Of a DNA stretch of 64,000 nt, positions 8,272-16,508 are shown piece after piece. Origin of the DNA: Oscillatoria sp. FACHB-1406 (GTDB lineage: Bacteria; Cyanobacteriota; Cyanobacteriia; Cyanobacteriales; Spirulinaceae); assembly GCF_014698145.1 (NCBI RefSeq), contig NZ_JACJSM010000003.1, forward strand, positions 248,001 through 312,000. The letters are read 5' to 3'. A model generated the notes under the pieces. The model saw only the letters and a list, made by a program, of their open reading frames with translations, searched no databases and was not told where the DNA came from. Each line of letters starts with the position of its first letter. The first letter of the stretch is position 1. A program made the position numbers and the translations under genes.

Positions 8272-10569
8272 TTAATTAACTGCATTAGGGTCGAGAGTGG
8301 GCGCGAGCACTTCAAAACGAACGCATTGTCTCAGCCAATCCGGAGCGCTTGTCCCGACATCCGAAGGCCCGCCCGTCAAACCTCGGACTTGCAAGCGATC
8401 GCTAGTAATTCCTCGTTCGAGCAGAGCGGTGCGAACCGCAGTTGCTCGCCGAAACCCGAGTTGGGACGAAATTTCTCCTTCTGAAGGCGGACTGTAACCA
8501 ATAATCTCGATTTGTAAGTCGGGATACTGGTTCAAGATACGAACGACTGACTCAATTTTAACTTTAAGGTCGATCGATTGGATTTGAGTGCTGTCTTTCG
8601 CAAAGTAAATTCTTGTGGAAATATTGATGCTGGGGAGGCCGAAGGCCGTGCTGACATTGCTAATGCCCGGAATTTGCTCGAAGGCTCGCGTCGCTTTTTG
8701 GATCGCTGCCGTACTTTTTACCATCCCTGAAAGAATTACTTTACCGCGAGTTGGCAGTTCGCCGGTATTCGGTAAGGTTTCGTAACGAGCGTTAATCGCC
8801 ATACCGGATTCTTGGTTGAGGAGCGCTTCGACTCGCTTGACTTCGGCACGAACGCGATCGGGATCGGGGGGGATATCGACGGCTAAGATGCGATTGTTGA
8901 GTTGCTGCTTGGAAGCGAGGAAGGGAGTAACAAGGGTAGTGGCTTTGTCGCGCAGAGTCGGGCTGGGAACTCGCCCTTGTAGGGTTAATTGCTCGCGGTT
9001 GGCTCTGACGTTAAAGCGATAGACGGAGAGTTCGGGGTTGTCGTAAAGCGCCGAGAGGACGCTTCTTTCGAGTTGGTGGTTGAAGGCTTGCTGGCGTTGG
9101 TGCAAGTGCCAAGGGATGCCAATCGCGAGGGCAATCGCTCCAGCAACTCCGAGGAGCATCCAAGGAATCGCTTTCGGTTTTACCGATTTGTCCTCAATTT
9201 CCATTAAGCCTTCGATTAAGGGCGGAACGGCTTCGGGGAGGGTATCGGGATCGCCGTCAAAATCTTCGATCGCGTCGCCGTATTTCTGGATAATATAGCC
9301 CAGCGTGCCGCGAACTTTTTCAATGAAATCCGATGGCGGAGTTCCTTGGATGACAACGGCGAGATAGCAGTAGCCTGCGACTTCCAACAAAATTTTGGAA
9401 TCGCCGTATTCAATTTCGTTGAGTTCGGATTCGCCGGACGGGGCGATACATTCTTTGACAAAACTCCGAATCGCCGTGAGCATTCCGCCGATCATTTCGG
9501 CATCCAGGGTAAGCGCGTCGGAGAGGTGAGTTTGGGCAATGACGAGTCCAGAACTCTTGTGAATCAGGAAGACGGCTTTGATGCGCGCGGGCATCGATTC
9601 GGTGAAGATTAGTTCGGCTTCGGATACGCCCTGAAGCCGAGCGCGAACTTTGCGTTTGACGCTTTCGGAGGTAAGAGTTTCGGAGAGTTTGCGATTGATC
9701 TCTTGAATCGCTTCGGCGATGTAGCGCTTGATGATACCGCCGATGATGGGGTAGAGGGCATCAACCATTGCATCGCGTTCGAGTTCGACTTGCTGCTTGA
9801 TGGCGCGTCCCATTTCCGGGGCGAGGACTTGAGCGATGGAGTTGCGATCGAGTCGGACTTGTTCGCGGATTGCCGCTCCCATTGCCGGCGCGATCGCTTT
9901 CACGATTTCATGAGGTGCATCTCTGATTTCTTGGGAGATGGCTGCCGGGATGATTTTGGCCAGAACGCCACTCATGGCATCTCGATCTTGTCGGGCGCGC
10001 TGGTCGATGATGCCGTCGGCAATGGGATATAAGGCCTGACAAACGTCTTCCCGGGATTGCTGGACTTTGCGATCGAGCAGTTCGGCAACCACCGGCATTA
10101 GCAGTTCGATTAAAGCATCGGAATCGGAGATTTGATGGTGGAGAGTGCGGATTTGGTGGCTGAGTTGCTTGACTTGTTCTTCTGACTCATTGTCGGAGCC
10201 GACAATGAGTTCGCGCAACTGCGCGAAAATTTCCGATTCGGGATCGCCGTCCGCGTTAGGAGCGGGCGGGTTAGTGGATTCGGGCGCGAGGGTGCTTTGA
10301 GGTGCGATCGCGCTTTCCGGTTCGACGGTAGGGAGGGCGGCTTCGACCTCAACCCAATTGACAACGAGATCGTCTGCCGCTTGCGATCGCGATTCCGAGG
10401 TTGGATCGGAGGTCGGGGAACTGTCAGCCGCTTCTGGGAGGGTTGAGGGTTTTGGGGACGAGTTTCCTTCAATTAAATTAAACAGAAGCGAGAGTTGATC
10501 TTCTAGCTCCTCGGCTGACTCGTCCCTTGAGGAGCGAGGTGGTTCGGAAAAGCGATCTGATAAAGTCAT
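8272..10569 (-). CDS. Membrane protein: helical repeats, roadblock-like domain, TM helix, OmpA-like domain
   Basis: 765 residues. Residues 1-110 are acidic and low in complexity. About 150-290 contains several roughly 28-residue helical repeats of the type ALYPIxxGIIxxxxxxxRDAM. About 310-440 (KAVFLIHKSSGLVIAQ, later ILLEVAGYCYLAVVIQG) looks like a roadblock/LC7 fold, the fold of MglB-type GTPase partners. One membrane helix lies near 462-480 (WMLLGVAGAIALAIGI). Next come BON-like segments (about 490-630) and an OmpA-like peptidoglycan-binding domain (about 640-755; IYFAKDSTQIQ, IEIIGYSPPSEGE, RRATAVRTALLERGI). It lies 6 bp before the GTPase gene and 69 bp after a coiled-coil gene. The roadblock call is by pattern and position, and is inference. 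Confidence 0.8.
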   Translation of the reverse strand: MTLSDRFSEPPRSSRDESAEELEDQLSLLFNLIEGNSSPKPSTLPEAADSSPTSDPTSESRSQAADDLVVNWVEVEAALPTVEPESAIAPQSTLAPESTNPPAPNADGDPESEIFAQLRELIVGSDNESEEQVKQLSHQIRTLHHQISDSDALIELLMPVVAELLDRKVQQSREDVCQALYPIADGIIDQRARQDRDAMSGVLAKIIPAAISQEIRDAPHEIVKAIAPAMGAAIREQVRLDRNSIAQVLAPEMGRAIKQQVELERDAMVDALYPIIGGIIKRYIAEAIQEINRKLSETLTSESVKRKVRARLQGVSEAELIFTESMPARIKAVFLIHKSSGLVIAQTHLSDALTLDAEMIGGMLTAIRSFVKECIAPSGESELNEIEYGDSKILLEVAGYCYLAVVIQGTPPSDFIEKVRGTLGYIIQKYGDAIEDFDGDPDTLPEAVPPLIEGLMEIEDKSVKPKAIPWMLLGVAGAIALAIGIPWHLHQRQQAFNHQLERSVLSALYDNPELSVYRFNVRANREQLTLQGRVPSPTLRDKATTLVTPFLASKQQLNNRILAVDIPPDPDRVRAEVKRVEALLNQESGMAINARYETLPNTGELPTRGKVILSGMVKSTAAIQKATRAFEQIPGISNVSTAFGLPSINISTRIYFAKDSTQIQSIDLKVKIESVVRILNQYPDLQIEIIGYSPPSEGEISSQLGFRRATAVRTALLERGITSDRLQVRGLTGGPSDVGTSAPDWLRQCVRFEVLAPTLDPNAVN

Positions 10570-10638
10570 CGCGGCTTATCCCCTCGGGCAACGACACCAC
10601 TGGCTCGCATTTGAAGGCTTAAAGTTTCTCAGTTCGAG

Positions 10639-11229
10639 CTATTCTGACATAATCTCTGCGGAAAGTTCGGGATCGACTGCCGCCTTGAGTGCCGGAACGA
10701 AGTCTTCTCCCCTCAAACGCATTCCCAATTCAAATAAGATGGAAGCCATATCTTCTCTGGCTAGTTTACCATCCCGCAGCATTCCGAAACGGCTGTCGAG
10801 TTCTTCAAAGACTTGGACTCGCAGGGCGCGGATGTCATCTTGAAGCTTTTCGCGATTATCGGAGAATTGGGTGCGGAGCGTATCGGTTTTTTGGTCGAGG
10901 GCTTCGTCGATCGCAGCTAGCTGGTTGCTGAACTTTTGGTCGAGCCGTTCTACTTGTTGGCGGCGTTCGGAGAGTTCTTCTTGAGTATGGGTGGCTAAGG
11001 ATTTGAGGCGTTTTTCTAAGGCGTTCGTTGCCGATTGAATTTCGAGGCGAAGCGAGCTTTTGATATCGTCAAGACGAGCGCTGAGGTCTTGGTGCAAAAG
11101 GGAGAGTTCGGATTCAATTTGCGAGAAGCGACCTTCGTAGTCTCGCAGTTGGGAGCCTACCAAAATTTCTCTGATTTTATCGAGATTGCCGAGGCGATCG
11201 CGCATTTCTTCTCTGCTCATATCACTCAT
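10639..11229 (-). CDS. Coiled-coil protein, first gene of the GTPase operon
   Basis: 196 residues, almost wholly helical and charged. Heptad-rich sequence runs from about residue 25 to 150 (SQIESELSLLHQDLSARLDD, later REKLQDDIRALRVQVFEELD), with a conserved-looking C-terminal cap (ARED, ILFELGMRLRGEDF). There is no membrane helix or signal peptide, so it is probably cytoplasmic. The gap to the OmpA/roadblock-like gene is 69 bp, and the three genes share a strand. It may be an oligomeric scaffold for the GTPase module. I do not recognise a named family. Confidence 0.8.
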   Translation of the reverse strand: MSDMSREEMRDRLGNLDKIREILVGSQLRDYEGRFSQIESELSLLHQDLSARLDDIKSSLRLEIQSATNALEKRLKSLATHTQEELSERRQQVERLDQKFSNQLAAIDEALDQKTDTLRTQFSDNREKLQDDIRALRVQVFEELDSRFGMLRDGKLAREDMASILFELGMRLRGEDFVPALKAAVDPELSAEIMSE

Positions 11230-11412
11230 ATTGATAGATAGCTCCGAAAACTGATTGTAATGTTAAATTGCTGTAATTCTTGAATCCTATCATTAAGGCT
11301 TAGGTTTCCACGGCGCGAACCCAAGGAATCGCGCTGTGGAAACTGGGAAGGGATATTAACGCCCCTAAAACTGTTTGTCTCCCTGTCAAGCGCTCTTGAG
11401 AAGGCAAACGGC

Positions 11413-12573
11413 TCAGCTTTTCGCGCGCAACTCCTCGATCGCGTCGCGTTCTGGGGGTTCTCGGTGGGGCGGAATTTGCCGCGCGTCGGTAATTAGCCAA
11501 TCGAGGGCGGCAGCTTGCAAATCGATGGAAGCTCCGCTTTTATCGACGCAGTAGCGACCGAAGACCAGTTTATCGACCAGTCTAACCCCCGCTCCCAAAC
11601 GCGAGTATTCAAAAATGACACTGTTATCCACTGTGGCATCTTTACAAATCCAGCAGTTGGGACCGATCATCGTTGGGCCGACAATGGTCGCCCCATCTTC
11701 AATCCGAGTCATGCCGCCAATATAAACCGGCCCTTGAATCGAAATTTTATCCCAGTTGGCTGCAACGTTAAGACCGGTGTAAATTCCGGGCGCGATTTCG
11801 GTTCCGGGAATGGACACATTTTTAATCTCGCCGGTTAAAACGCCGCGAACCGCCTGCCAGTAGTCGGGGACTTTTCCGATATCGACCCATTCAAAGTCCA
11901 TTGGGATGCCGTAGAAGGGGGCTTCCATCTCGACCAGTTTGGGAAAGAGTTCGCTACCGAGGTCGTATTCTTGGTTGGGGGGAATGTAGTCGATGATTTC
12001 CGGCTCGAAGATATAAATCCCGGTATTGATCTCGGTACTGAGCGCTTCTTCAATGCTGGGTTTTTCTTGGAAGGCTGTAATGCGCCCGTCCTCGTTAGTG
12101 ACGACAACACCGTAGCTAGAAACCTGGTCTTTGGGGACGGTTTTTGTAACAATACTCGCGATCGCACCTTTTTCTTTATGAGCTTTAACCGCCGCCGTTA
12201 AATCTAAATCGATCAACGCATCGCCGCAGAGGACAATAAAGGTATCGTCGAAGAAAGGGTTGAAATCTTGAACGCGTCTCAGACCGCCCGCAGACCCCAA
12301 AGCCTCCCCAATCAATCGACCGTCTTCAATGCGTCCTTCAAACGAATAAGCAATGTGAACCCCAAAGCGCTGCCCGTCGCGGAAATAACTTTCAAGTTCT
12401 TCAGCGAGATGGCTGACATTGACCATCACTTCGTTGAAGCCATGCGCGCGCAGTAACTCCAGCAAAAACTCCATCACGGGTTTTTGTAAAATCGGAATCA
12501 AAGGCTTGGGAATCGTATAAGTAATCGGACGAACGCGCGTTCCCTTCCCAGCCGCCAAAATCATGGCCTTCAT
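11413..12573 (-). CDS. Sugar-1-phosphate nucleotidyltransferase (NDP-sugar pyrophosphorylase)
   Basis: 386 residues. The N-terminal Rossmann-like domain starts MKAMILAAGKGTRVRPITYT, the signature G-x-G-T-R-x(3)-T loop, followed by PKPLIPI and the metal Asp in VLCGDALID near 112. The C-terminal part (about 255-350; TEIAPGIYTG, VYIGGMTRIEDGATIVGP) is a left-handed beta helix as in glucose-1-phosphate and mannose-1-phosphate nucleotidyltransferases. It makes an activated sugar for polysaccharide or glycan synthesis. The exact nucleotide and sugar cannot be read from motifs. It stands alone, 183 bp upstream of the coiled-coil gene on the same strand. Confidence 0.88.
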   Translation of the reverse strand: MKAMILAAGKGTRVRPITYTIPKPLIPILQKPVMEFLLELLRAHGFNEVMVNVSHLAEELESYFRDGQRFGVHIAYSFEGRIEDGRLIGEALGSAGGLRRVQDFNPFFDDTFIVLCGDALIDLDLTAAVKAHKEKGAIASIVTKTVPKDQVSSYGVVVTNEDGRITAFQEKPSIEEALSTEINTGIYIFEPEIIDYIPPNQEYDLGSELFPKLVEMEAPFYGIPMDFEWVDIGKVPDYWQAVRGVLTGEIKNVSIPGTEIAPGIYTGLNVAANWDKISIQGPVYIGGMTRIEDGATIVGPTMIGPNCWICKDATVDNSVIFEYSRLGAGVRLVDKLVFGRYCVDKSGASIDLQAAALDWLITDARQIPPHREPPERDAIEELRAKS

Positions 12574-13299
12574 GTCTTTTCCACTCCTTGACCCTACCTA
12601 CACCACAACATTATGCGTGATGGAGCGCGATTACCGCCACTGGGTTAATCGCAAAGCGGCAAAGAGCGATCTGGCCTATGAATCTTGAATTGTAGGTTTT
12701 ATTACTGGGTTTTATTAAATCATGCCCGGGCAATTCCTCAACAGCGACGCAACCCCAAGCGCGGGCTACTGCTTTCGGTCGGTTCTGGAACCTTATACCA
12801 GTTCCCAATCCCGATCGCTAAATTTTATAGCCATCGTCAAGGCAGTTAGGACAAAATTGGGTAGGGGCGAATGGCATTCGCCATTGGTGTCAACTTAAGC
12901 ACGAGTGTTTGTTATAGCGTCATCCCAGCCCTCACCCCCCCGACCCCCCTCTCCCAATTTTGGGCGAGGGGGGAGAAGAATTCTCTGTTGCTCCCCTCTC
13001 CCAGAGTTGGGAGAGGGGCTGGGGGTGAGGGCGATTCCGCTTTATGAGTGGGTTTCACCCTAAGTTGACACCAATGGGCATTCGCCCGGTTTTCCACCCA
13101 TCGAATTGTCCTCATCGATGTGTCTATTGCTATATCTGTAGGGGCGCGCAGAACCGTAAAAAACCAATGAGAACTGGTATTAGTGCAATTCTCCCCCATC
13201 CTCCTCTCGCGTTGAGACCCGGATCGAGCTATCATCTATACCTAAATGTCAATACGTCCTCTCGTTGGTCGGGGTTCGGGTTCTGATTCTGGAGTTTTG
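12574..13299. other. Intergenic region holding a family A element
   Basis: 726 bp without a supportable gene. It contains a palindrome copy of the GGGCGAATG-type (around 12864-12881, restored at 13077-13087) into which a 195-bp family A element has inserted. Short open frames here are not gene-like. Confidence 0.6.
12882..13076. mobile_element. Family A MITE-like element, copy 1 (195 bp)
   Basis: Starts CATTGGTGTCAACTTAAG and ends CTAAGTTGACACCAATG, a near-perfect terminal inverted repeat. It is flanked by perfect 9-bp direct duplications GGCATTCGC at 12873-12881 and 13077-13085. The interior is G/C-run-rich (CCCCTCTCCCA, GGGAGAGGGGC) with strong hairpin potential and no open frame. The sequence without the insertion matches the intact paralogous site at 60697-60743. 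Confidence 0.88.
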
Positions 13300-13572
13300 A
13301 TGGAGAATAACGAAAGCTATCTGAATCATCCAACATTCGGTCTGCTTTACAAAATTTGCTCGGTGGAAGCGAATCAAGAACTGTTTACGACGCTCTACGC
13401 TCAGCGTCTTTTTTTCTTAGTGACTAGCAGTACGAACGGCGTATCTTTTGCGCCGATTGGTCGCTCGGACGCTCGCCTCTTGGTAGAAAATCGGATGCGC
13501 CAACTTCGCCGCCTCGGTTCCTTGTCCGAGTATGCAGAGCTTCAAGGCATTCATCGAAAAACCTGGATTTGA
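13300..13572 (+). CDS. pipX: PipX, PII-interacting coactivator of NtcA
   Basis: 90 residues from ATG at 13300. An in-frame ATG exists 54 bp upstream, but the conserved family sequence begins at MENNESYLNHPTFGLLY, so the later start is chosen. PipX is a small cytoplasmic protein that shuttles between the PII protein and the nitrogen regulator NtcA, linking 2-oxoglutarate and ADP/ATP status to NtcA activity. Hallmarks are NHPTFGLLYKIC, LYAQRLFFLVT, FAPIGRSDARLLVENR and MRQLRRLGSLSEY. Its neighbours are mobile elements on both sides, so no operon is suggested. Confidence 0.93.
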   Translation: MENNESYLNHPTFGLLYKICSVEANQELFTTLYAQRLFFLVTSSTNGVSFAPIGRSDARLLVENRMRQLRRLGSLSEYAELQGIHRKTWI

Positions 13573-13591
13573 AATCAATAAACCCTAACCT

Positions 13592-13785
13592 GAACGGCAC
13601 TGAAATAAGAGTTGAAAATTTCCCAAAGCATTGATATAGTGTTTTTCGTTTGCGTGAGGTACAGTTCTAAAAATCAAATCGTTAGGGGCGAATACCATTC
13701 GCCCGCTGGGTGTACCTCATCCATGTGAAAACTGCTATATTTCGTAGGGTAGGCAGCGCCCATCAGCCTTAAGTCAGTGCCGTTC
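13592..13785. mobile_element. Family B MITE-like element, copy 1 (194 bp)
   Basis: Left end GAACGGCACTGAAATAAG, right end CTTAAGTCAGTGCCGTTC (inverted repeats). Perfect 11-bp direct duplications AACCCTAACCT flank it (13581-13591 and 13786-13796). The right duplication reaches the stop codon of the minus-strand pilin gene. Inside is a further imperfect inverted pair beginning ATATAG near 13635 and ending CTATAT near 13740, around a GGGCGAATACCATTCGCCC palindrome, which suggests a second nested element. Confidence 0.85.
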
Positions 13786-13795
13786 AACCCTAACC

Positions 13796-14428
13796 TCAGT
13801 AGCAATATTTACCGCTATCATTCGCTTTCGGCTGCTCCCGAGCTAGGCGCATCGCTCCAATAACTGTCGAAACGATCACGCAGCGCTTGAGCTTGCCGCC
13901 CTTTTCCGGTTGTAACGCGATTCGTCCCAAAGCTTGCAGCGAAGTCGAACCGCACTCATCGTCAATATCGTAAACCGGACAACCATGACGGTTAAAAAGA
14001 ACTCGTCCTTGTTCGTTGACTGTTCTAATCGTCGTTTCTGGGTCGATGCGAACGCCACGCTCTAAATTTTGCCAATATGCCTCATTATTGAGAACCGTCG
14101 CTGGAATAAACTCACCGTTGCTCGCCAGATGAATCGCCCACTGAACGCGGTTGTTCTTTTCCCGGAGACTGAACTGCCAAGTCAGCTTATCGCGCGTCGC
14201 ATTGCTCTTCGCCGCCATCAGCGCTTGAAAAACCTCACTGCGCGACTTATTAAGTTGGTGGCGCTGCACGAAAGCCAGCCAACCCGGAACCGCAATCCCC
14301 GCTACGATCCCGATGATAACAACGACCACTAACAATTCGATTAACGTGATGCCGATCGCATCTGCCGATCTCACTTTAGCCGCATGACTCGCCGCCGCTA
14401 GCAAGCGTAACTTCAAGGTAGGTTGCAT
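13796..14428 (-). CDS. Type IV pilin-like / pseudopilin protein
   Basis: 210 residues from ATG at 14428; an upstream in-frame ATG at 14461 gives 11 unconserved residues. A prepilin-peptidase site is visible as G followed by ITLIELLVVVVIIGIVAGIA, with Glu at +5 of the mature protein. The mature part contains two Cys pairs (HGCPVYDIDDECG; KRCVIV...KYCY). It is the last of five minus-strand genes running from hpsA, 69 bp after another pseudopilin. It probably contributes to the pilus-like apparatus that drives polysaccharide secretion and gliding. The stop codon abuts a family B element. Confidence 0.82.
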   Translation of the reverse strand: MQPTLKLRLLAAASHAAKVRSADAIGITLIELLVVVVIIGIVAGIAVPGWLAFVQRHQLNKSRSEVFQALMAAKSNATRDKLTWQFSLREKNNRVQWAIHLASNGEFIPATVLNNEAYWQNLERGVRIDPETTIRTVNEQGRVLFNRHGCPVYDIDDECGSTSLQALGRIALQPEKGGKLKRCVIVSTVIGAMRLAREQPKANDSGKYCY

Positions 14429-14497
14429 TATCCCCTGACTCTGATACAACGGGTTATACAACCTATCATTCCCACCGCCGTTAAAAAATCAACTATC

Positions 14498-15247
14498 TTA
14501 CGGACAGCCCTCTGCATTGCTGTTCGCATCGTACTGGCGACGGCCGGGAGTCAGCCCGCCCAGGAGCGTCCGCACCATTACGCAACGTTTCGAGCCTGGA
14601 ACTGCTTCGGTGGATCCTGTGCCTTTCGGCTGCGCGAGAACGATACTCAAAGTGCTTTTGAGAGGATCGGGATCGTCGGTTCCTAAACTCACAGGTTCTT
14701 TAAGTACCCCCATCTCATCAAACGTAATACTCCGAATTTCATCATTTTGCTCTTTAATGACCTCGATCTTTGCATTTTCAATCGTATTACTCCCTTTTTT
14801 CAGATTTGTTAAAACCAAAACTTGACCGCTCTTTAATCCAATATCTTTCCCCAATCTTCCTGAACTCCAATAAGAGTTCATCGCTGCATCAGGTGAAGAC
14901 TTTAATGACCCCGAACTTTCGTAAAGAAGTCTAGTCGGGTGAATTGCCGCTTGAGGTAGTTTTGTGTCGGGATCGATGCGAAAACTAAGACTATAATCCA
15001 ACTTTTTCTTTTTCGCTTCGCTTTGAGCTTCTCTGACTTTTTGAAGAACTTCATTATAAGTAGCATTAACACGGCGTTGTTGCATAAAGCCAAGCCACCC
15101 TGGAGCAGCAATAGCAGCAATAACGCCGATAATAACAACAACAACTAATAACTCAATTAGAGTAAATCCACTCTTTTCTTTCGATTCAGGAGCGGCACGA
15201 GTTGAAAGCAAGAGTTGTTTAAAAAGTTTATGCTTGAGCAAGCGCAT
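14498..15247 (-). CDS. Type IV pilin-like / pseudopilin protein
   Basis: 249 residues. A positively charged leader (MRLLKHKLFKQLL) precedes a prepilin-peptidase site G-FTLIELLVVVVIIGVIAAIA near residues 27-47, with Glu+5. The mature domain is hydrophilic, with paired Cys near the C-terminus (SKRCVMVRTL...NAEGCP) like its neighbour at 13796-14428. The two probably arose by duplication: they share GWLGFMQQ/GWLAFVQR after the helix. It lies 105 bp downstream of hpsC. In other cyanobacteria the pseudopilin after hpsC is called hpsD, but I cannot be sure of a one-to-one match. Confidence 0.82.
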   Translation of the reverse strand: MRLLKHKLFKQLLLSTRAAPESKEKSGFTLIELLVVVVIIGVIAAIAAPGWLGFMQQRRVNATYNEVLQKVREAQSEAKKKKLDYSLSFRIDPDTKLPQAAIHPTRLLYESSGSLKSSPDAAMNSYWSSGRLGKDIGLKSGQVLVLTNLKKGSNTIENAKIEVIKEQNDEIRSITFDEMGVLKEPVSLGTDDPDPLKSTLSIVLAQPKGTGSTEAVPGSKRCVMVRTLLGGLTPGRRQYDANSNAEGCP

Positions 15248-15352
15248 TGTTTTTCTCTCTGTAGCTTAACGTAACATTCAAGGATTTTAAATTAATAAAA
15301 GGGGTAACGATAAATATCCAACTAAACTCAATTCATCTAGGCGACTCTTAAT

Positions 15353-16438
15353 TTACTCTCTCAATCCACCTATCCCTCGAACTTCTGCTGTTGCAGTCGG
15401 AAAGTAAGACGAGAGTTTTTTCAAAGCGTCATTGCTATAATCTGGATTGCCGGAACGGATCGGTGTAATTCTTGCCCAAGCATTGCCTCTGAGGAAAACT
15501 CGAGCGATATTCTTTTCCGTGTTGACGCAAACATAGAAACCAGGAGAGGGTTTGGGTGTTGTATCTGGTTTTGTTATCGTCCATCTATTTACTTGATTGG
15601 AATCCAAATCTACTGGGCAAGTCTGAAATTTTTTCTCGGACTGCCCATTGTCAACCTCGGTGCGATCGATGTAATCAACTACAATTTGCATATCATTGGC
15701 TGAATAGGTCTCGTTTGCTCGCTCCCACTGATTCATTTTTTCAGCAACAGTTGCCCCGCCCAAATTAAGATCGAACATCTTAAATCCCGGTCTTCTTTCT
15801 TTGCGAGAGCGCCCTGATGCCTCGTAATCGCCCTTAAGATTTTTGACCCCATCAGTAATTTCAAAGCGTCCGATACGAGCAGCCGATGACCAAGGATCTG
15901 TAGAACTATCGTCTTTGATTAGATAATAGGTGACTAAGGAATACACAAAAGTATCGTCACAGTTTGCCGCATTACTAGGCTCATTACAATTAACCCCACC
16001 CCCACTAGCAGAATCTCTCGCTATAGCATCTGTAACCCTACGTCGCTTCCAAAATGCTAAAACTGGAACGCAGTTTGAAGATTTACAACCGCTTATGTCG
16101 CCTGTATTTGGAGGAATTTGATCTTTGATTCCAGAATCAGCAGAAGTCGTACTGCGATTCCTTGTCAACCCCTTCACTGGGTCGTAGATGAACACTGCTT
16201 GCTGCAAATCTCTAGCAATGAAATCGGCAGCAGCTTGAATTTCTTGTTCTGAAGTTGCTTTTGCCTGTTCTCGGCGGTCTGTATCGAGTAAATTCACAGC
16301 TAAGCCCAGCAAAGGAGTAATTACAAAAAACGCAATTAGCAAAGCAACGAGGATTTCAATTAAGGTAAAACCGTCGCTCGATTGAGAAACTTTGACCTGT
16401 TTGAGGCGAGTTGCAATTAAAAATTTAAGAGTTTCCAT
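15353..16438 (-). CDS. hpsC: Hormogonium polysaccharide secretion pseudopilin HpsC
   Basis: 361 residues. A prepilin site G-FTLIEILVALLIAFFVITPL near residues 23-44 is followed by the block DTDRREQAKATSEQEIQAAA and RDLQQAVFIYDP, which I recognise from HpsC proteins. The product should be processed by PilD and act as a minor pseudopilin in the type IV pilus-like system that exports hormogonium polysaccharide. It sits between hpsB upstream (70 bp) and a further pseudopilin downstream (105 bp). Confidence 0.85.
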   Translation of the reverse strand: METLKFLIATRLKQVKVSQSSDGFTLIEILVALLIAFFVITPLLGLAVNLLDTDRREQAKATSEQEIQAAADFIARDLQQAVFIYDPVKGLTRNRSTTSADSGIKDQIPPNTGDISGCKSSNCVPVLAFWKRRRVTDAIARDSASGGGVNCNEPSNAANCDDTFVYSLVTYYLIKDDSSTDPWSSAARIGRFEITDGVKNLKGDYEASGRSRKERRPGFKMFDLNLGGATVAEKMNQWERANETYSANDMQIVVDYIDRTEVDNGQSEKKFQTCPVDLDSNQVNRWTITKPDTTPKPSPGFYVCVNTEKNIARVFLRGNAWARITPIRSGNPDYSNDALKKLSSYFPTATAEVRGIGGLRE

Positions 16439-16508
16439 AGTTTTATCTACGCTGGTGGGGAGAGAAGTTACATTTATTCACTGCCAAAGTATTAAATATA
16501 AAATTTTG

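Noticed and set aside
13246-13299. N-terminal extension of PipX
   Set aside because: The 18 residues are unlike the family, and the conserved start is at 13300.
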